Source: Colias croceus (Eukaryota; Arthropoda; Insecta; Lepidoptera; Pieridae). From it: a stretch of DNA of 64,000 nt. Where the stretch lies: contig NC_059554.1 of the NCBI RefSeq assembly GCF_905220415.1, positions 4,365,001 through 4,429,000 on the forward strand, read 5' to 3'. Under the pieces are notes generated by a model, which was given only the letters and a program-made list of their open reading frames with translations, was not told where the DNA came from and ran no database searches. Positions 10,409-20,981 of the stretch are shown here, piece after piece. How positions within the stretch are numbered: position 1 is the stretch's first letter; each line of letters opens with the position of its first letter. A program made the position numbers and the translations under genes.

Positions 10409-12292
10409 CAGGTTCAAATTTTGAGCCACTCTTATAGATAGGAGTTACCTTCGCTATTTCTAATGAGTCCGGAAAACGTCTTTGACTTATGGCTTGGTTA
10501 AAACAGTCGCTTAAGCTATGATTTAATTTTTCTTTGATGCATTTAATTGCTTTTGTAGTAATACCATCAAGACATGTACTACAGTTTGAATTAAGGTTAT
10601 TTATAATTATTTATAATTATATATTTTTACTGGCTTCGGTAGGTCTGAACTTATTAGTGAGGTAATTTTTAAAATTTCGTAGTTGTCTTTAGATTTTCTC
10701 TCCTCTGAGTTATAAGATGTCGATTCTGGGAAACCAGCAAAAATTACATTTTTTTCGCGGCTCTTTCTGTCCCGTAGTTCCTTGATTAAGTTTTTATTTA
10801 TATGTAGTTGATTTTTAGACGTAAAACCCGATGGGTTGGCTGACTGATTTATTGATTGAAGATTTAATTCCAGTGATTTTATTTAACTCTCACCCTGGTT
10901 TATCTGGGATTCTAATTGAGAAATTAAGTAGCAGTAATAATCATACATGCTGATGACTAATTAATTTCATTGATTTGATTCGTATTTTGGCGAATTAAAT
11001 TCAAGGATTGTTCGTTGGACGATTTAATTTCGGTAATTTGTGTTTTTACCTCAGAAATGTTTTCATGAATTTTGTTTACTATTTGTTAATTTGAGCATAC
11101 ATATTTTTCAAGTAATGTACTAATACGGCTCAACTCCGACCGAATATCCTTCATATCATCACTACATCTGCAATCTTGTTCTAGCGGTTGTTTCCGTTTT
11201 CTGTAAGTAATTTGAGTATCAGTTGGCATAGAACTCGTAGAAAACGAACTTAGCTTCGATAGGTCGGGATGCGATCCACCAGCAGTACCCACTGCACCAC
11301 TGCTGATTAAACGTGTTGGCGATCTGCGTACACTCATATTTACTCCGTAATGGATAATTTGTGCAGGAATATGAGTCGTCATTTGTTTGACCTAAATCTA
11401 ACATTTTAATTATTTTATCAGATTGATATCAGCATCAGGGCAAAGGCGAACGCTATACGTCAATAAATATTATGATAATAATCTTGATATTTACTGATGA
11501 TTCAAGAGGTAGGTTGTTATTTGTAGGATGCATACTACTTGAGAATTATCATTGTCGCTGTATGATGAAAGGTTCGTCCAAATATCTATCTTTTTAGGGT
11601 TCCGTATTTTTAGTTTCACAACGTTTTCTATAAGTTTCAATTGAATTACGGTCGACTTCTTCAACTTCCATAAGACTCAGGAGATTTTTTCTTGCCCTAA
11701 TTTCATATCCCCATGTCAATATCATGCAAGTGCATATAAAGGGAACAGATCAACATACGACTAATGATTTGGTATATAAAACGGAGTCAAGAAGTGTTTA
11801 AGCATTTCAAAATTTGAACCGTTACGAAGTCGAGTTTGTCTAGTTTAGGCGGATTTAGCAATGTATGGAAGGTTAACTAACTATAATATGTTTGTGTACG
11901 GAGCCAACAAATACAGTAGTGTTTACGAAAAATTAATCTACGTTACTTAATATACAGTTTAGTTTTGTCGGATCAAATAAAGCTGTAATTTTGATAATAT
12001 AAATGAATCTGATCAACATACGACTTTGGATTTGGTATATAAAACGGAGCCAACAAATGTTTATGGGTTTCTGAATTTCGGCCGTTACGGAGTCGATTCA
12101 GTTCGAGATCTTAGCAATAAAAATGTTGAATATATCAATTTCTCCATGAATATGTTTGGCAACGTCGCTCAAATATTTGCGCCGTTGCCACTCTGGGCAA
12201 GATCTATGCAACCGGAGTCGAGTAATATTGGGGTAAAGGTGGAGTCGGCAATGCACGGCAGTCGGGCTGGATCAACTTAGTGCCCAGGTTGG

Positions 12293-12296
<4 letters not shown>

Positions 12297-12346
<50 letters not shown>

Positions 12347-12498
12347 GTTTTCCTTGGTCACGCGCACGGCATCACGCGTGAACGGGTGGACCGATTACGA
12401 TAATCTTTTTTTTATTATATTCCTTGAAGTACGAGGATGGTTCTTACGTAGAGAAAAAGTAAATATGTACCACGGGCGAAGCTGGGGCGGACCGCTAG
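12297..12498 (+). mobile_element. Lep1-type non-autonomous Helitron
   Basis: After an AT run the copy reads GTTTTCCTTGGTCACG, CATCACGCGTGAACGG and CCACGGGCGAAGC, then ends GACCGCTAG followed by T. A second copy of the same family lies at 19050-19209. The CTAG|T 3' end with a preceding GC-rich hairpin is the Helitron signature. The 5' end cannot be fixed because it merges with the (AT)n tract next to the palindromic element. Confidence 0.75.
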
Positions 12499-12883
12499 TA
12501 ATGAATAATAATTAATTCATATAGTTTTATTGTTATTGTCTAATGTTGAATACCTATAACCAGCATGTGTAAAGTTATTGTAAGCAACAAACTTTCGTGA
12601 CAAGGTTATATTATAAGCAAGGTCGAAGGTCACTGTTATCTGCGGTACCAGGAGATGCCTGATACATAGTTAAAGATTGTTCATACTACAGCACCTTTTT
12701 ATTTTATTTATTTATTAATAAGAGATACACATTTACCCGCAGTGTCGGTGACTATTTGTAAATTTCTCGTTTGCGGGTATTTGGGAATTAAAAGCTAAGT
12801 TTTGAATTTACACTTGCAATTTATTATAGCCAAGTTAATTTTATTTTATGGAATTAAAGTATCATCAAAAATACAGACTACAG
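12499..12883. other. Spacer, nothing recognised
   Basis: AT-rich sequence without a supported open frame. No repeat shared with other parts of the window was noticed. Confidence 0.35.
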
Positions 12884-13024
12884 TAGGAACAATTCAAATT
12901 TAATGGCGGCTCAGAATTTAACAGAACAGATCATGCGTTTGATATGAGCGGGACGTGCGCATTCGCACTCGCACCTGCACCTAACTTCCGAACCGCCATT
13001 AAGTTTGAATAGAACTGTACCTAT
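12884..13024. mobile_element. Short MITE-like inverted repeat
   Basis: The left end TAGGAACAATTCAAATTTAA, continuing into TGGCGG, is mirrored on the right as CCGCCATTAAGTTTGAAT, continuing to GTACCTA. The arms are about 28 bp, imperfect, around a GC-richer centre. No coding capacity is seen. Confidence 0.5.
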
Positions 13025-13428
13025 CTATCAGCATAAATTAGTTATCAGTACTATCATTTTAATTTCTTTGAAACGAAAAGACTTCAGCCTACTCAGCTGC
13101 CCAGTAAATCCGTAAATACTTTTAAAAACGAAAATGGTAGAGATTAAAATTATGGTAGCATAGCAATCATTCTCAATTAGTTAATAAAGCGTTAAATAAT
13201 ATACAGAAATAATAAAAGCTTGTAATGAAATATGTACCACATCCGATTGATAATATTAATACTCCTACTATGTACATGCACAATGTGTAACTGTTGTTAT
13301 TCAGCAACGATACTGCGAGTAGCATAACCTTAGCAAAGGCTACAAGTCGATTGGCAATGATTTCACTTGGGACTACAGTCCCAAACAATTTTAAAAATTG
13401 TAAAAAGATATTTCGTTATAACAACTAA

Positions 13429-15612
13429 ATGGGAAAATCGAATAAAAAGTGAATACGTTTTTTTTATAAAATTGAATTGTTGGTTTATAGCAATATTTTA
13501 AAAACTTATCTGGTTCTAGAGTCAAATCTGAGCGAATAAACGCATTGAGAAAACAATTCGATGCATTTTTAGAAGAAGATAAGAAGCGGAAAAGTCGTAA
13601 TGAATATATTTTGGGTTGGCTTGACAGGGTCCGGACCTCTACCACTATCACACCTGTGCGATATAAGGTACTTTAGTACTTACTAGCTTATTTCAACGCC
13701 ATGTAAGTAATAAGATTAAAATAATTTATTTTTCATCATTATTTTTTCAGGAAAATCAATGTGATTACTCACAAGAATTAATAACAAAGTCGTCAGAATA
13801 TTTACCTCGATTCAGAACACCAGATCCACACAGAAACATCGTATCGACATATAGAAATTTAGATGAAACGGCAATATTAAAAGAAATAAGTAAGAGTTAT
13901 ATTTTGATACCAAAGAAGCATTCAGTTCCCGACATCAAAAATCGTTTTTCTATACCAACTTCTTCGAGTATAACTAATTTATCTAATGATACTGATTGGA
14001 AAAGTAAATATGATATTCTTAATGAAATAAAACAAAACGATGAAGAATATATTAATAAGAAACACCAGGATGTACCACAAACTTGCAGCGTGCCAGAAAA
14101 ATTATATTATGACAAATACGACTTTCCAGAAAAAGACAATAATTCAGATAAACATATTAACATAAATGAAACGCCCCGGAACAAATAAATATTGAGAACA
14201 ATGGAGATGAACTACGTAAAACAAATGATTATCTAACAACTGCACCTCAAGATACAAACAAATATGACAAAATTAAATGTAACGAAACACTTGATCACAC
14301 TAAAAATAATTCCTTGAATGATGAAAAAATACATGTCGCAAATAAAGATACGATGGTCGAAGATTCACTTAAAAAAATTGATAATGATTTTACAAAAAAT
14401 CCCGAAAAGTTCATACCTGAATTAAACGTAGTCAATAATGAAAACTTGCTGTTGACACCAGAAAATCAGAGAATTATCAATACAGATAACGGTAAAACAC
14501 ATGAATTCGAAAATGGAGATTTAAATAAAATAAATGAGGATTTAAATCAAAGAACTCAAGAAATTAAATTTAAGGAAAAAGAAAATGATATTCTTAATAA
14601 CTTTAAAGAATCTGTTAATCATGACTTCGAGACAAAAATTCCATACACCGATAAGAATGAATATAAAGATCTGAACAATCAAAATATATGTCAAACTGAA
14701 TCGAATGATAATAAACAGCACGTTTCGACAACACAAAATTCGGATTTTATAAACGTAGATAAATTGGAAAGTACAGAGCGGATAGAAGAAAATATTACAA
14801 ACCTATCCGAAACTCAAGAAATTATAGAAGATGATAACGAAGGTAATATTAACTTAAAAAATGAAGATATTCCCAAAAGTTTCGAAGAATCCAATTTAAT
14901 CGGTTCAGGTGAGCAATTCCAAACGGATATTGAAACAACTAAACTGAAAGATACTACGGAGAATGATACATCTCAAATAAAAGAATATGAGGATGAACAG
15001 AAAAATATGTTTTATTCGGAAAATCCCAATGAAAACTACGCATATAATGAAAAGTTAGGAGGAAACGCTGCAGAAAATGAGACTTATGAAAACAATGAAC
15101 AATACTCTTATTACGAGGCTGTTAAAGATGAGGCCAACTATGGCCCCGAAATAAATGAACACGCAGAATCAACGGAACCTTATGATCCTAATTATGAGCA
15201 ACAATATGATAATCAATATGTTGGTAATCCTACCCAATACCAAAATGAAAATTATGAACAAGGTTACTATAATGTAGAAGAGCAAAATCAGGAATATCAA
15301 CAAGAACAATATCAAAATTACGACCAACAAAACTATGAACAGCAATATCACCAATCAGATAACCCTGTTGAACAGCAACAATATGATAATGTATATGATA
15401 ATCATATCGTGGAACAAGAAAACCCTAACGTTACATATGAACAAGATGTATTGACCACCCAAATATCAAATGATGAATCTCAGGGGGAAAAACAAGTAAA
15501 GCTTGAAAATAGTTATCATGATAATGATGAAATAGGAAATGAAGGGGTAGAAAGTGTACCTCAAGAAGAAATTTCTCAAGTAGAACAAACAACTGATTTA
15601 GAAAGATCATAA
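13429..15612 (+). CDS. Unknown acidic Tyr/Gln/Asn-rich protein, about 676 aa, with one apparent frameshift
   Basis: Exon 1 is 13429-13448 (MGKSNKK), exon 2 is 13520-13667 (KSERINALRKQFDAFLEEDK onward) and exon 3 is 13751-15612. Introns of 71 and 83 bp have GT/AG ends and keep frame. The N-terminal 56 residues are charged, helical and protein-like. After about residue 150 the sequence is acidic and Asn/Glu-rich. At about residues 490-620 it is dominated by Tyr, Gln and Asn in patterns like NYEQ and QQYDN, which suggests a disordered, low-complexity tail. The frame ends at TAA 14186-14188 just after GAAACGCCCCGG and resumes in the +1-shifted frame without a gap, so one base seems missing in the C-run near 14176. 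An AATAAA lies about 155 bp after the stop. I do not recognise the family. Exon 1 is inferred from splice fit. Confidence 0.6.
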
Positions 15613-15975
15613 ACTTCTAAATGCTTTAATTTTAAAATCTACCTAGACATGAAATTATTTTTTGCTTTAGCTATAAAACCAAACTCAAAGATTAACCAAA
15701 CAATAAAAAGATAAAAATACGCTTTAATGAAATGAAATGTAATGAAAAACCTGCTTGCTTGCTAGATCCGAAATAAATTATTTATGTAGAACATGTAAAA
15801 ATATGAGTATTGTCGCAATATAATGTTTGTTTATAAGATTCTATCTGCATAATAATTTATTTTACTTACTATTAAATTCGATTTCGTATTATCAATATTC
15901 AAATAAATTTCATTGAGAATTGACATTTTTTTATTTTATTATATTGATATCTGCACTATCTTATATTATAGAGTC
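15613..15975. other. 3' flank of the unknown gene
   Basis: It contains CCGAAATAAATTATTT at about 15767, a good polyadenylation signal for the upstream plus-strand gene. No other feature was found. Confidence 0.45.
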
Positions 15976-16146
15976 TAAAGGTGGGTTCCCACGGCCTGAT
16001 TTCTTCACAGATCCGACCGCGTCAGACCAGACCACAGGCCGTACGGTTTCGGCGCATCCGATAATGCCTGTCGATACCCAAGGCCTGTGGTCTGGTCTGG
16101 CGCGGTCGGATCTGTGAAGAAATCAGGCCGTGGGAACCCACCTTTA
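15976..16146. mobile_element. Near-perfect hairpin MITE
   Basis: The left arm TAAAGGTGGGTTCCCACGGC and on through CAGACCAGACCACAGGCC is repeated inverted at the right, ending GCCGTGGGAACCCACCTTTA. Arms are about 67 bp with very few mismatches, and the loop is about 40 bp. No coding content. Such elements are usually mobilised by a relative's transposase; the family is not known to me. Confidence 0.8.
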
Positions 16147-16148
16147 AA

Positions 16149-16809
16149 CCCCTTACAGACGACACAATTTAATCAGCCGATTTGATTGCCGATTGAATCG
16201 GGCCCAATTTGATCGTCTATCCACACGTACACAATTAAATCGCCAATTTTAGTTCTGCTCCGTTGCCGTTACTGACTGGACTTTTATTTTGCAACATGCC
16301 TCTTAGTAAAAAACAAAAATTGGGGCTGATTTTGGCCGTAACTACAAATTTAGAAGAAAGAAAAAGAAAAAGGATATGGAGCAAAGAATGGTTGCTTAAA
16401 AGAAATATTGTTAGAGTTAAATACTGCTAAGTTATATAAATATTGTTAGAGAACTGGACAGTGTCGATTTCACAAATTTTATGCGGATGGACCATGACAC
16501 TTTTAATGAATTATTATCTCTAGTAAGCCCATACATTACTAAACAAGACACTGTTAGACTGAGAGAATCCGTTAGTCCTGAGGAGAGATTAATAGTAACT
16601 GTAAATATCTAGCATCAGGAAGAGATTACAAGTAAAAATTGGCCAATTAGCGTCCACACCACCCAATTTGATCGGGCAATCCCAAGGCAATCGCAAATCG
16701 GCTGATCCCGACCACCCAATGACCTTCAATTTCATATTTCCGTCTAGACGACCCAATTTGATTGCCAATCTAGTCAAATTGGACGAAAAATTGTGTCGTC
16801 TGGAAGGGG
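16149..16809 (+). mobile_element. Decayed PIF/Harbinger element
   Basis: The ends are inverted: CCCCTTACAGACGACACAAT at 16149 and, on the other strand, CCCCTTCCAGACGACACAAT ending at 16809. Between them are remnants of a Harbinger transposase. The element abuts the hairpin MITE at 15976-16146. A clean target duplication could not be read. Confidence 0.75.
16296..16612 (+). pseudogene. Harbinger transposase N-terminal fragment
   Basis: A start MPLSKKQKLGLILAVTTN is followed by a basic stretch (ERKRKRIWSKEWLLKRN), then a stop. Translation continues in another frame as FTNFMRMDHDTFNELLSLV and then ESVSPEERLIVT. The MRMDHDTFNELL and SPEERL pieces are standard N-terminal motifs of PIF/Harbinger transposases. 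A short duplication around ATTGTTAGAG breaks the frame, and the catalytic DDE region is absent. Confidence 0.7.
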
Positions 16810-17260
16810 TATTAAAGTCACTTTAGAGTCAAGACTATTGACTAATCTTATAAAGAGGAATAGGCTCAAAAACTTCTGGTGAACGAATTTTTAAAACCGG
16901 TATTTTAAAAATTCGAAAGCTACATCGACATCGACAGTTTATTTTACTCATGATATTAATCCTTATCAAAATAAATTATTTTAATACTGAGTTCAGTCTA
17001 GGTAAAAAAAAATTTGGTCTTTGAATGATTAAAATGTAAAATTGGACGTTTGGTTTTGAATTACTGCCTAAATGAAAATATTACGATTTCTGCTGTACGG
17101 CCGCGACGTGGCACAAGCGCGTGGGCGTCATGAGTCATCAAGGCTGGGGTGCGCGTGCAGGAGGGGAGTTTAGATCTTAGATGTGAGTGCGGCATAATAT
17201 AACCGTGCGGCTCAGTTATAACATTTTAGAGAGATATTAATATAGGCTCCGAAACAACTG
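16810..17260. other. Spacer, nothing recognised
   Basis: Mostly AT-rich, with a GC-richer patch at about 17095-17215. No gene could be supported. Confidence 0.3.
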
Positions 17261-17280
17261 GACCAAATTGATATTTTTGG

Positions 17281-17411
17281 TCAGGCATCCGCCCCGGAAT
17301 GGCGCGAAAGGATGCGGGATCGAAAGCCCATTTATCGAGGAAGGCTATATATCAACACGCTAAGACCAACAGGAGCGGAGCAATGCGGGTGAAACCGCTG
17401 GGAGCAGCTAG
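17281..17411 (+). mobile_element. Chimera of a tRNA-like fragment and a Helitron fragment
   Basis: The first 40 bases (AGGCATCCGCCCCGGAATGG onward) match the middle of the tRNA-like unit at 50071-50145. The sequence then switches to CCCATTTATCGAGGAAGGCT and ends GGGAGCAGCTAG|T, the 3' half of the Helitron family also found at 44137 and 54796. The bases after the end (TTCTTTATAAATTTATA) match the inverted-repeat end of the 49984-50176 element. The switch point suggests recombination between two repeat families. Confidence 0.6.
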
Positions 17412-17579
17412 TTCTTTATAAATTTATAGAACTGGACCAATTTAAAAAATATTCTACCATTAGACACTGCAAAGTTGAAAGGATTGGAAACAAATAATAA
17501 TTTAATATTTTTTATTTAAATCATAATATACCTAAAATATATCTACTTCCACATTCAAGTGTTTGTCCACATTCAAGTT

Positions 17580-19907
17580 TTATTCTGGTAAAGGCATTTT
17601 TTCTAATATTGCTGCCTGCTCTGGTATTAAAGCTTCTAAAGGCTTTTTCCAATGAAATTCTTCCCATGGCAATCTTTCCAAACCTGTCGCCCAGTGGTGT
17701 ATGCGACATCTAACATTAACTTCCTCCTTGTTATTAATCTGTAAAATATTATTAATTTTTAATATTTGGGCTGAATATCTTACAGAAATATTTATCAATT
17801 ATATTTTGAATCCCACTGCGTAAATAATTATTTATTATACATAATGAAATGTCAGTTTAAAAAAAAACAGAGAAAGCATGAATGAAACTTACTTTAACAG
17901 TTACAAAAAATTCTTTTTCCTGTAAGGATAAGTCAGGTCCATTAATTTCTATGGGTGGCATTGTTATAGCATGTTCAGGTACAACAAAACCAGCTTTCCT
18001 AAAAGATGTTTTAATATGCCATGGTTCGAGTTTCCATGGTGTGGTTTTGCTCATGGTTATTTGTAATACTAAACGAGAGAGAACTCCCATGGTCTGAAAA
18101 AAAAAATCTTAATTTGATTCTGTTCTAAAAAAACAGGTTTAGAGATAGAGATAGATATTGCATGCATAATCTAAACAAATTCTAAGATTATAAGAAATGA
18201 GACATATAGAGAAATGAGAATGATTTGTTTTTTTTTTTTTTAAATAATAGGAACAACTTTCTAGTGCTCACCTAGATCACATTCACAGGCACAGGAAATA
18301 TTAGTGCGGAAGAGATTACTAAATAACAATGTTTTTTATGGTGTAAATCTATACATATAATAAATCTGTAGAAGGGTCAATTCTGTACATAGAAAATATT
18401 GAAAAAATAAATACCAGGGGGTGTTACTGGATCGATACCAAACCCAAATATGTGATTAAAAAAATTTTTGTCTGTCTGTCTGTCTGTCTGTCTGTATGTG
18501 AAGGCATCACGTGAAAACTAACGGTTCGATTTCGATGAAACTTAGTATAATTATACCTTATTATCCTGGGCGTAAAATAGGATACTTTTTATCCTGGAAA
18601 AATACGTAGAAAAAAATTAATCTTAATTTTTCAGTTTTATCCATAGACGTTGTTCTGTAGAACCGCAAACATACGTTGCGTATTATTATAGGCCTAGCCG
18701 TATTTGGGTCCAATAGATATTTATAAGATGTCATTGTCAGAGTTACTCAAAATGGAGAAATAAACCATCCACGTGAATACTCCGCGCGGACGGAGTCGCG
18801 GGCGGAAGCTAGTGTATAATAGTTATAGAATATCTTACCCTCTGGACATAAGGCGAAGTAAATTGTAATGTCTCTTTTGATTTATTTTCATCAGTTTTGA
18901 ACTTCTGTAAGTTTTCAGGTGTAGCATATACTGCCAGTCCTGGTAGCAGAAATTCATTGTAGGCAACGTTTGGTCGCAGTGTTAAAACATCGCCAACATT
19001 GCCAACGCCTGAAAATGTTATACTTAGTTTATAATTTAGGTTTATTACATCTATATATATTAAAATGAAACCCGTTTTCCTTGGTCACAGCATCACGCGT
19101 GAACGGACCGATTTCGATAATTCTTTTTTTATAATATTCCTTGAAGTATAAAGATGGTTCTTATATAGAGTAAATATGTACCACGGGCGAAGCCGGGGCG
19201 GACCGCTAGTCTGTCTGGTCTGTCTTTATATAAATTCATTAAGTTAACTTAAGTATAATTTTGCAGTTGAATTTACAGGTTTTTTTATTATTTTCGTTAT
19301 ATGGGAATTCAACTATTTTGTTTATCCTAAAAAGCTGTGCAGTAAAAATATAGGCTGTTACTTTAGCAGATTTAAGTCGGCCAAATTCCTGGGTGTGGTT
19401 CCTAAGTGAATTGATGGAAATATTTCAATTCAGTTTCTTTGTTTTTAAAAACATTAGAATATTTCGTCAGACTTCAGAGTTCTATCTAGATTCTAGAGGA
19501 ATAGGAGTATTACTTTCTACACAATATCACTTAGAATTAAAATGTTAGGCAGCCTTACAAACAATAAACATGATATAGATACCATCAACAAATTTGTTCA
19601 AAATTATTTTCATATCGGGCTTCTTTGAAATATTTGTGTCTTCAACTAATTCGTAAATGAAATGCCGATTCTTCATTTTTGGTACTTTACCGCCTTTCTT
19701 GTGAAGTGGAAGAGGCCATTTTCTCTTCAGTATAAAGGTATTCTATGGAACAAAATAAACACATATAAAAATAGCCAAAAAGAAGTAAAGACTGAGAGAA
19801 ATAAGAATAATTTAAAATGTAATACACACTCTAGTTTGTTGATTAAGCACAGCCTGTATTTGATCTAAAACACAAGTTTTATTAAGTATGGTACGCAGAC
19901 CCCACAT
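17580..19907 (-). CDS. mRpL9: Mitochondrial ribosomal protein L9 (bL9m)
   Basis: Five coding exons: 19907-19830, 19742-19583, 19008-18839, 18093-17893 and 17738-17580. All junctions are GT/AG, and the 768 summed bases give 255 aa. The N-terminus MWGLRTILNKTC looks like a mitochondrial presequence. FILKRKWPLPLHKKGG follows. The bL9 N-domain is GVGNVGDVLTLRPNVAYNEF and LLPGLAVYATPENL (about residues 80-115). The C-terminal part includes NVRCRIHHW and ends KMPLPE. In bacteria L9 binds the base of the L1 stalk; the mitochondrial form is a large-subunit protein needed for organelle translation. A P-like transposon begins only 19 bp upstream of the ATG, so the original 5' UTR and promoter must lie beyond it or be replaced by it. 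Introns 2 and 3 hold Helitrons. Confidence 0.9.
18348..18812 (+). mobile_element. Non-autonomous Helitron in mRpL9 intron 3
   Basis: It starts TCTATACATATAATAAATCT after an A and ends GGCGGAAGCTAG before a T, the Helitron A|TC...CTAG|T pattern. Inside are a TCTG tandem run (about 18472-18494) and GGATACTTTTTATCC. Related copies lie inverted at 37254-37557 and 63292-63587. It sits opposite to the mRpL9 coding strand. Confidence 0.8.
19050..19209 (+). mobile_element. Lep1-type Helitron in mRpL9 intron 2
   Basis: A 160-bp copy reads TCTATATATATTAAAATGAA to GGCGGACCGCTAG, between A and T. It shares its interior with the copy at 12297-12498. Confidence 0.8.
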
Positions 19908-20275
19908 GGTAAGTAATAGGATCTACCAAGAAGCTTATATCTAATACACTGGAGATTGCACTATGACCATTGACTTGTCACAAGAAAATATAACCTTGAA
20001 TGACGTCAGTGTTGTTTTTTGTCTCTTTCTGTGGGTGACCACACTGGTTTGTATATTCAGGATTTTTCGAAATAGAAAAAACTAAAAATCATGGTCTTTA
20101 TATAATAACGACATATTATATTTTTAACAGTATTAATTATATTATAATATTACTGGCCATACTTTATAGGTACATACAATTTTAATTGGTATAGAATGAT
20201 AGTTTTAAATAACTCTTGGCTACAAAGCCTGGATATGAACCGATATATAGCATTAACATCCTTTGTAATTAGAGG

Positions 20276-20476
20276 TTGTGTTTTGCATCAGATACTGTTT
20301 ACCAAATTGTAAGCTACTCAGATCTTCTTTTTAAACGCGTTGCTTCGACGGGTCAATTTCAAGCCAAAATCATCAAAGAAAAACTGTTTATAATAAACGC
20401 CTTGCACAAATTTCAGCTAACTTTACAAAGTTTATTTTTCAAAAGGTATTTTTTTCTGGGTCGTAATCCTCAGTAA
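20276..20476 (+). pseudogene. Possible P-type transposase C-terminal fragment (copy 1)
   Basis: The frame reads CFASDTVYQIVSYSDLLFKR, then a basic helical stretch, ending LGRNPQ. In copy 2 the same frame opens earlier (27462-27746) and begins NNSWLQSLDMNRYIALTSFV. A Trp-rich lead-in, then a 'conserved S/D V..IV....F+' pattern, is what I would expect from the C-terminus of P/THAP9-like transposases. The match is by eye and weak. Confidence 0.35.
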
Positions 20477-20747
20477 TTTTACCCTTGATGGGCACATATA
20501 TTTCTTTTTATTTTACTTTTTGGAAAGCTGAAATACCTAAAACAAAAAATATGAGGTAAGTTAAAAAAGTATAAATTTCAATGTAACACATGTGAGTGCA
20601 ATACCGATGTCGAGTGTTGTTTCATTACTAGTAAAAATCTTGAAAATGGTGTTCTAAATTTCATCATAATATTGTTATTACAATATATTATTCTCTTCAC
20701 TATCCATAAAAACTCGTCATCATGGTTACCTTACTTGTTAATTTTGT

Positions 20748-20981
20748 TTATTGAAAACTTGTTGAAAAATGATAAAGTATTAGGAAAATAACAAATTTAA
20801 CATGACTGCTTTCTAAAGTGATGCAAAATTTTACAATTTTTGCCATTGAAATGATTCTAAACAGGTAAATGCAGGAGTATTGAGGAATATTGTAAATAAC
20901 GTAAATATACACTTGCCTGTGAAATTCTATGCCAAAATTTGGTGTCCAAACACTTCTGCAATTTTTCACAATGCAATACAT
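20748..20981 (-). pseudogene. THAP-finger-like first exon (copy 1)
   Basis: The minus-strand frame starts MYCIVKNCRSVWTPNFGIEF followed by HR. C-x4-C near the N-terminus and FHR about 17 residues later are the first half of a THAP zinc finger. After FHR the sequence turns hydrophobic, as if entering an intron; the later C-x2-H pair is not seen. Copy 2 (28034-28255) has lost the initial ATG context through a 2-bp insertion. This strand is opposite to the transposase-like frame at 20276. Confidence 0.45.

Larger units (their letters stand above)
6460..11404 (-). pseudogene. Decayed LINE of the right arm, split by a later insertion
   Basis: This is the inverted partner of the LINE at 3910-6031. 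ORF1 text (MSVRRSPTRLISSG onward, about 11380-11090) reads on the minus strand, then part of RT before 10415. The RT continues from 7600 to about 7380 and in fragments to 6454. The two RT parts flank the jockey-type insertion exactly, inside the codons before the conserved NYRPI motif. Small insertions and deletions differ between the arms, so the copies have decayed separately since they arose. Confidence 0.7.
6185..12286 (+). mobile_element. Fuller copy of the terminal-inverted-repeat element (right arm)
   Basis: Its own ends match as inverted repeats: TGGGCACTATGTTGATC at 6185 and GATCAACTTAGTGCCCA ending at 12286. Removing the later LINE at 7606-10408 leaves about 3.3 kb, close to the left copy. 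Bases 6185-6394 have no partner in the left copy and form the loop of the palindrome. An 84-codon frame at 12026-12280 is the mirror of the one at 2818-3072, with only a few changed residues. No transposase was recognised, so the element is probably non-autonomous, with an older LINE as cargo. Confidence 0.7.
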
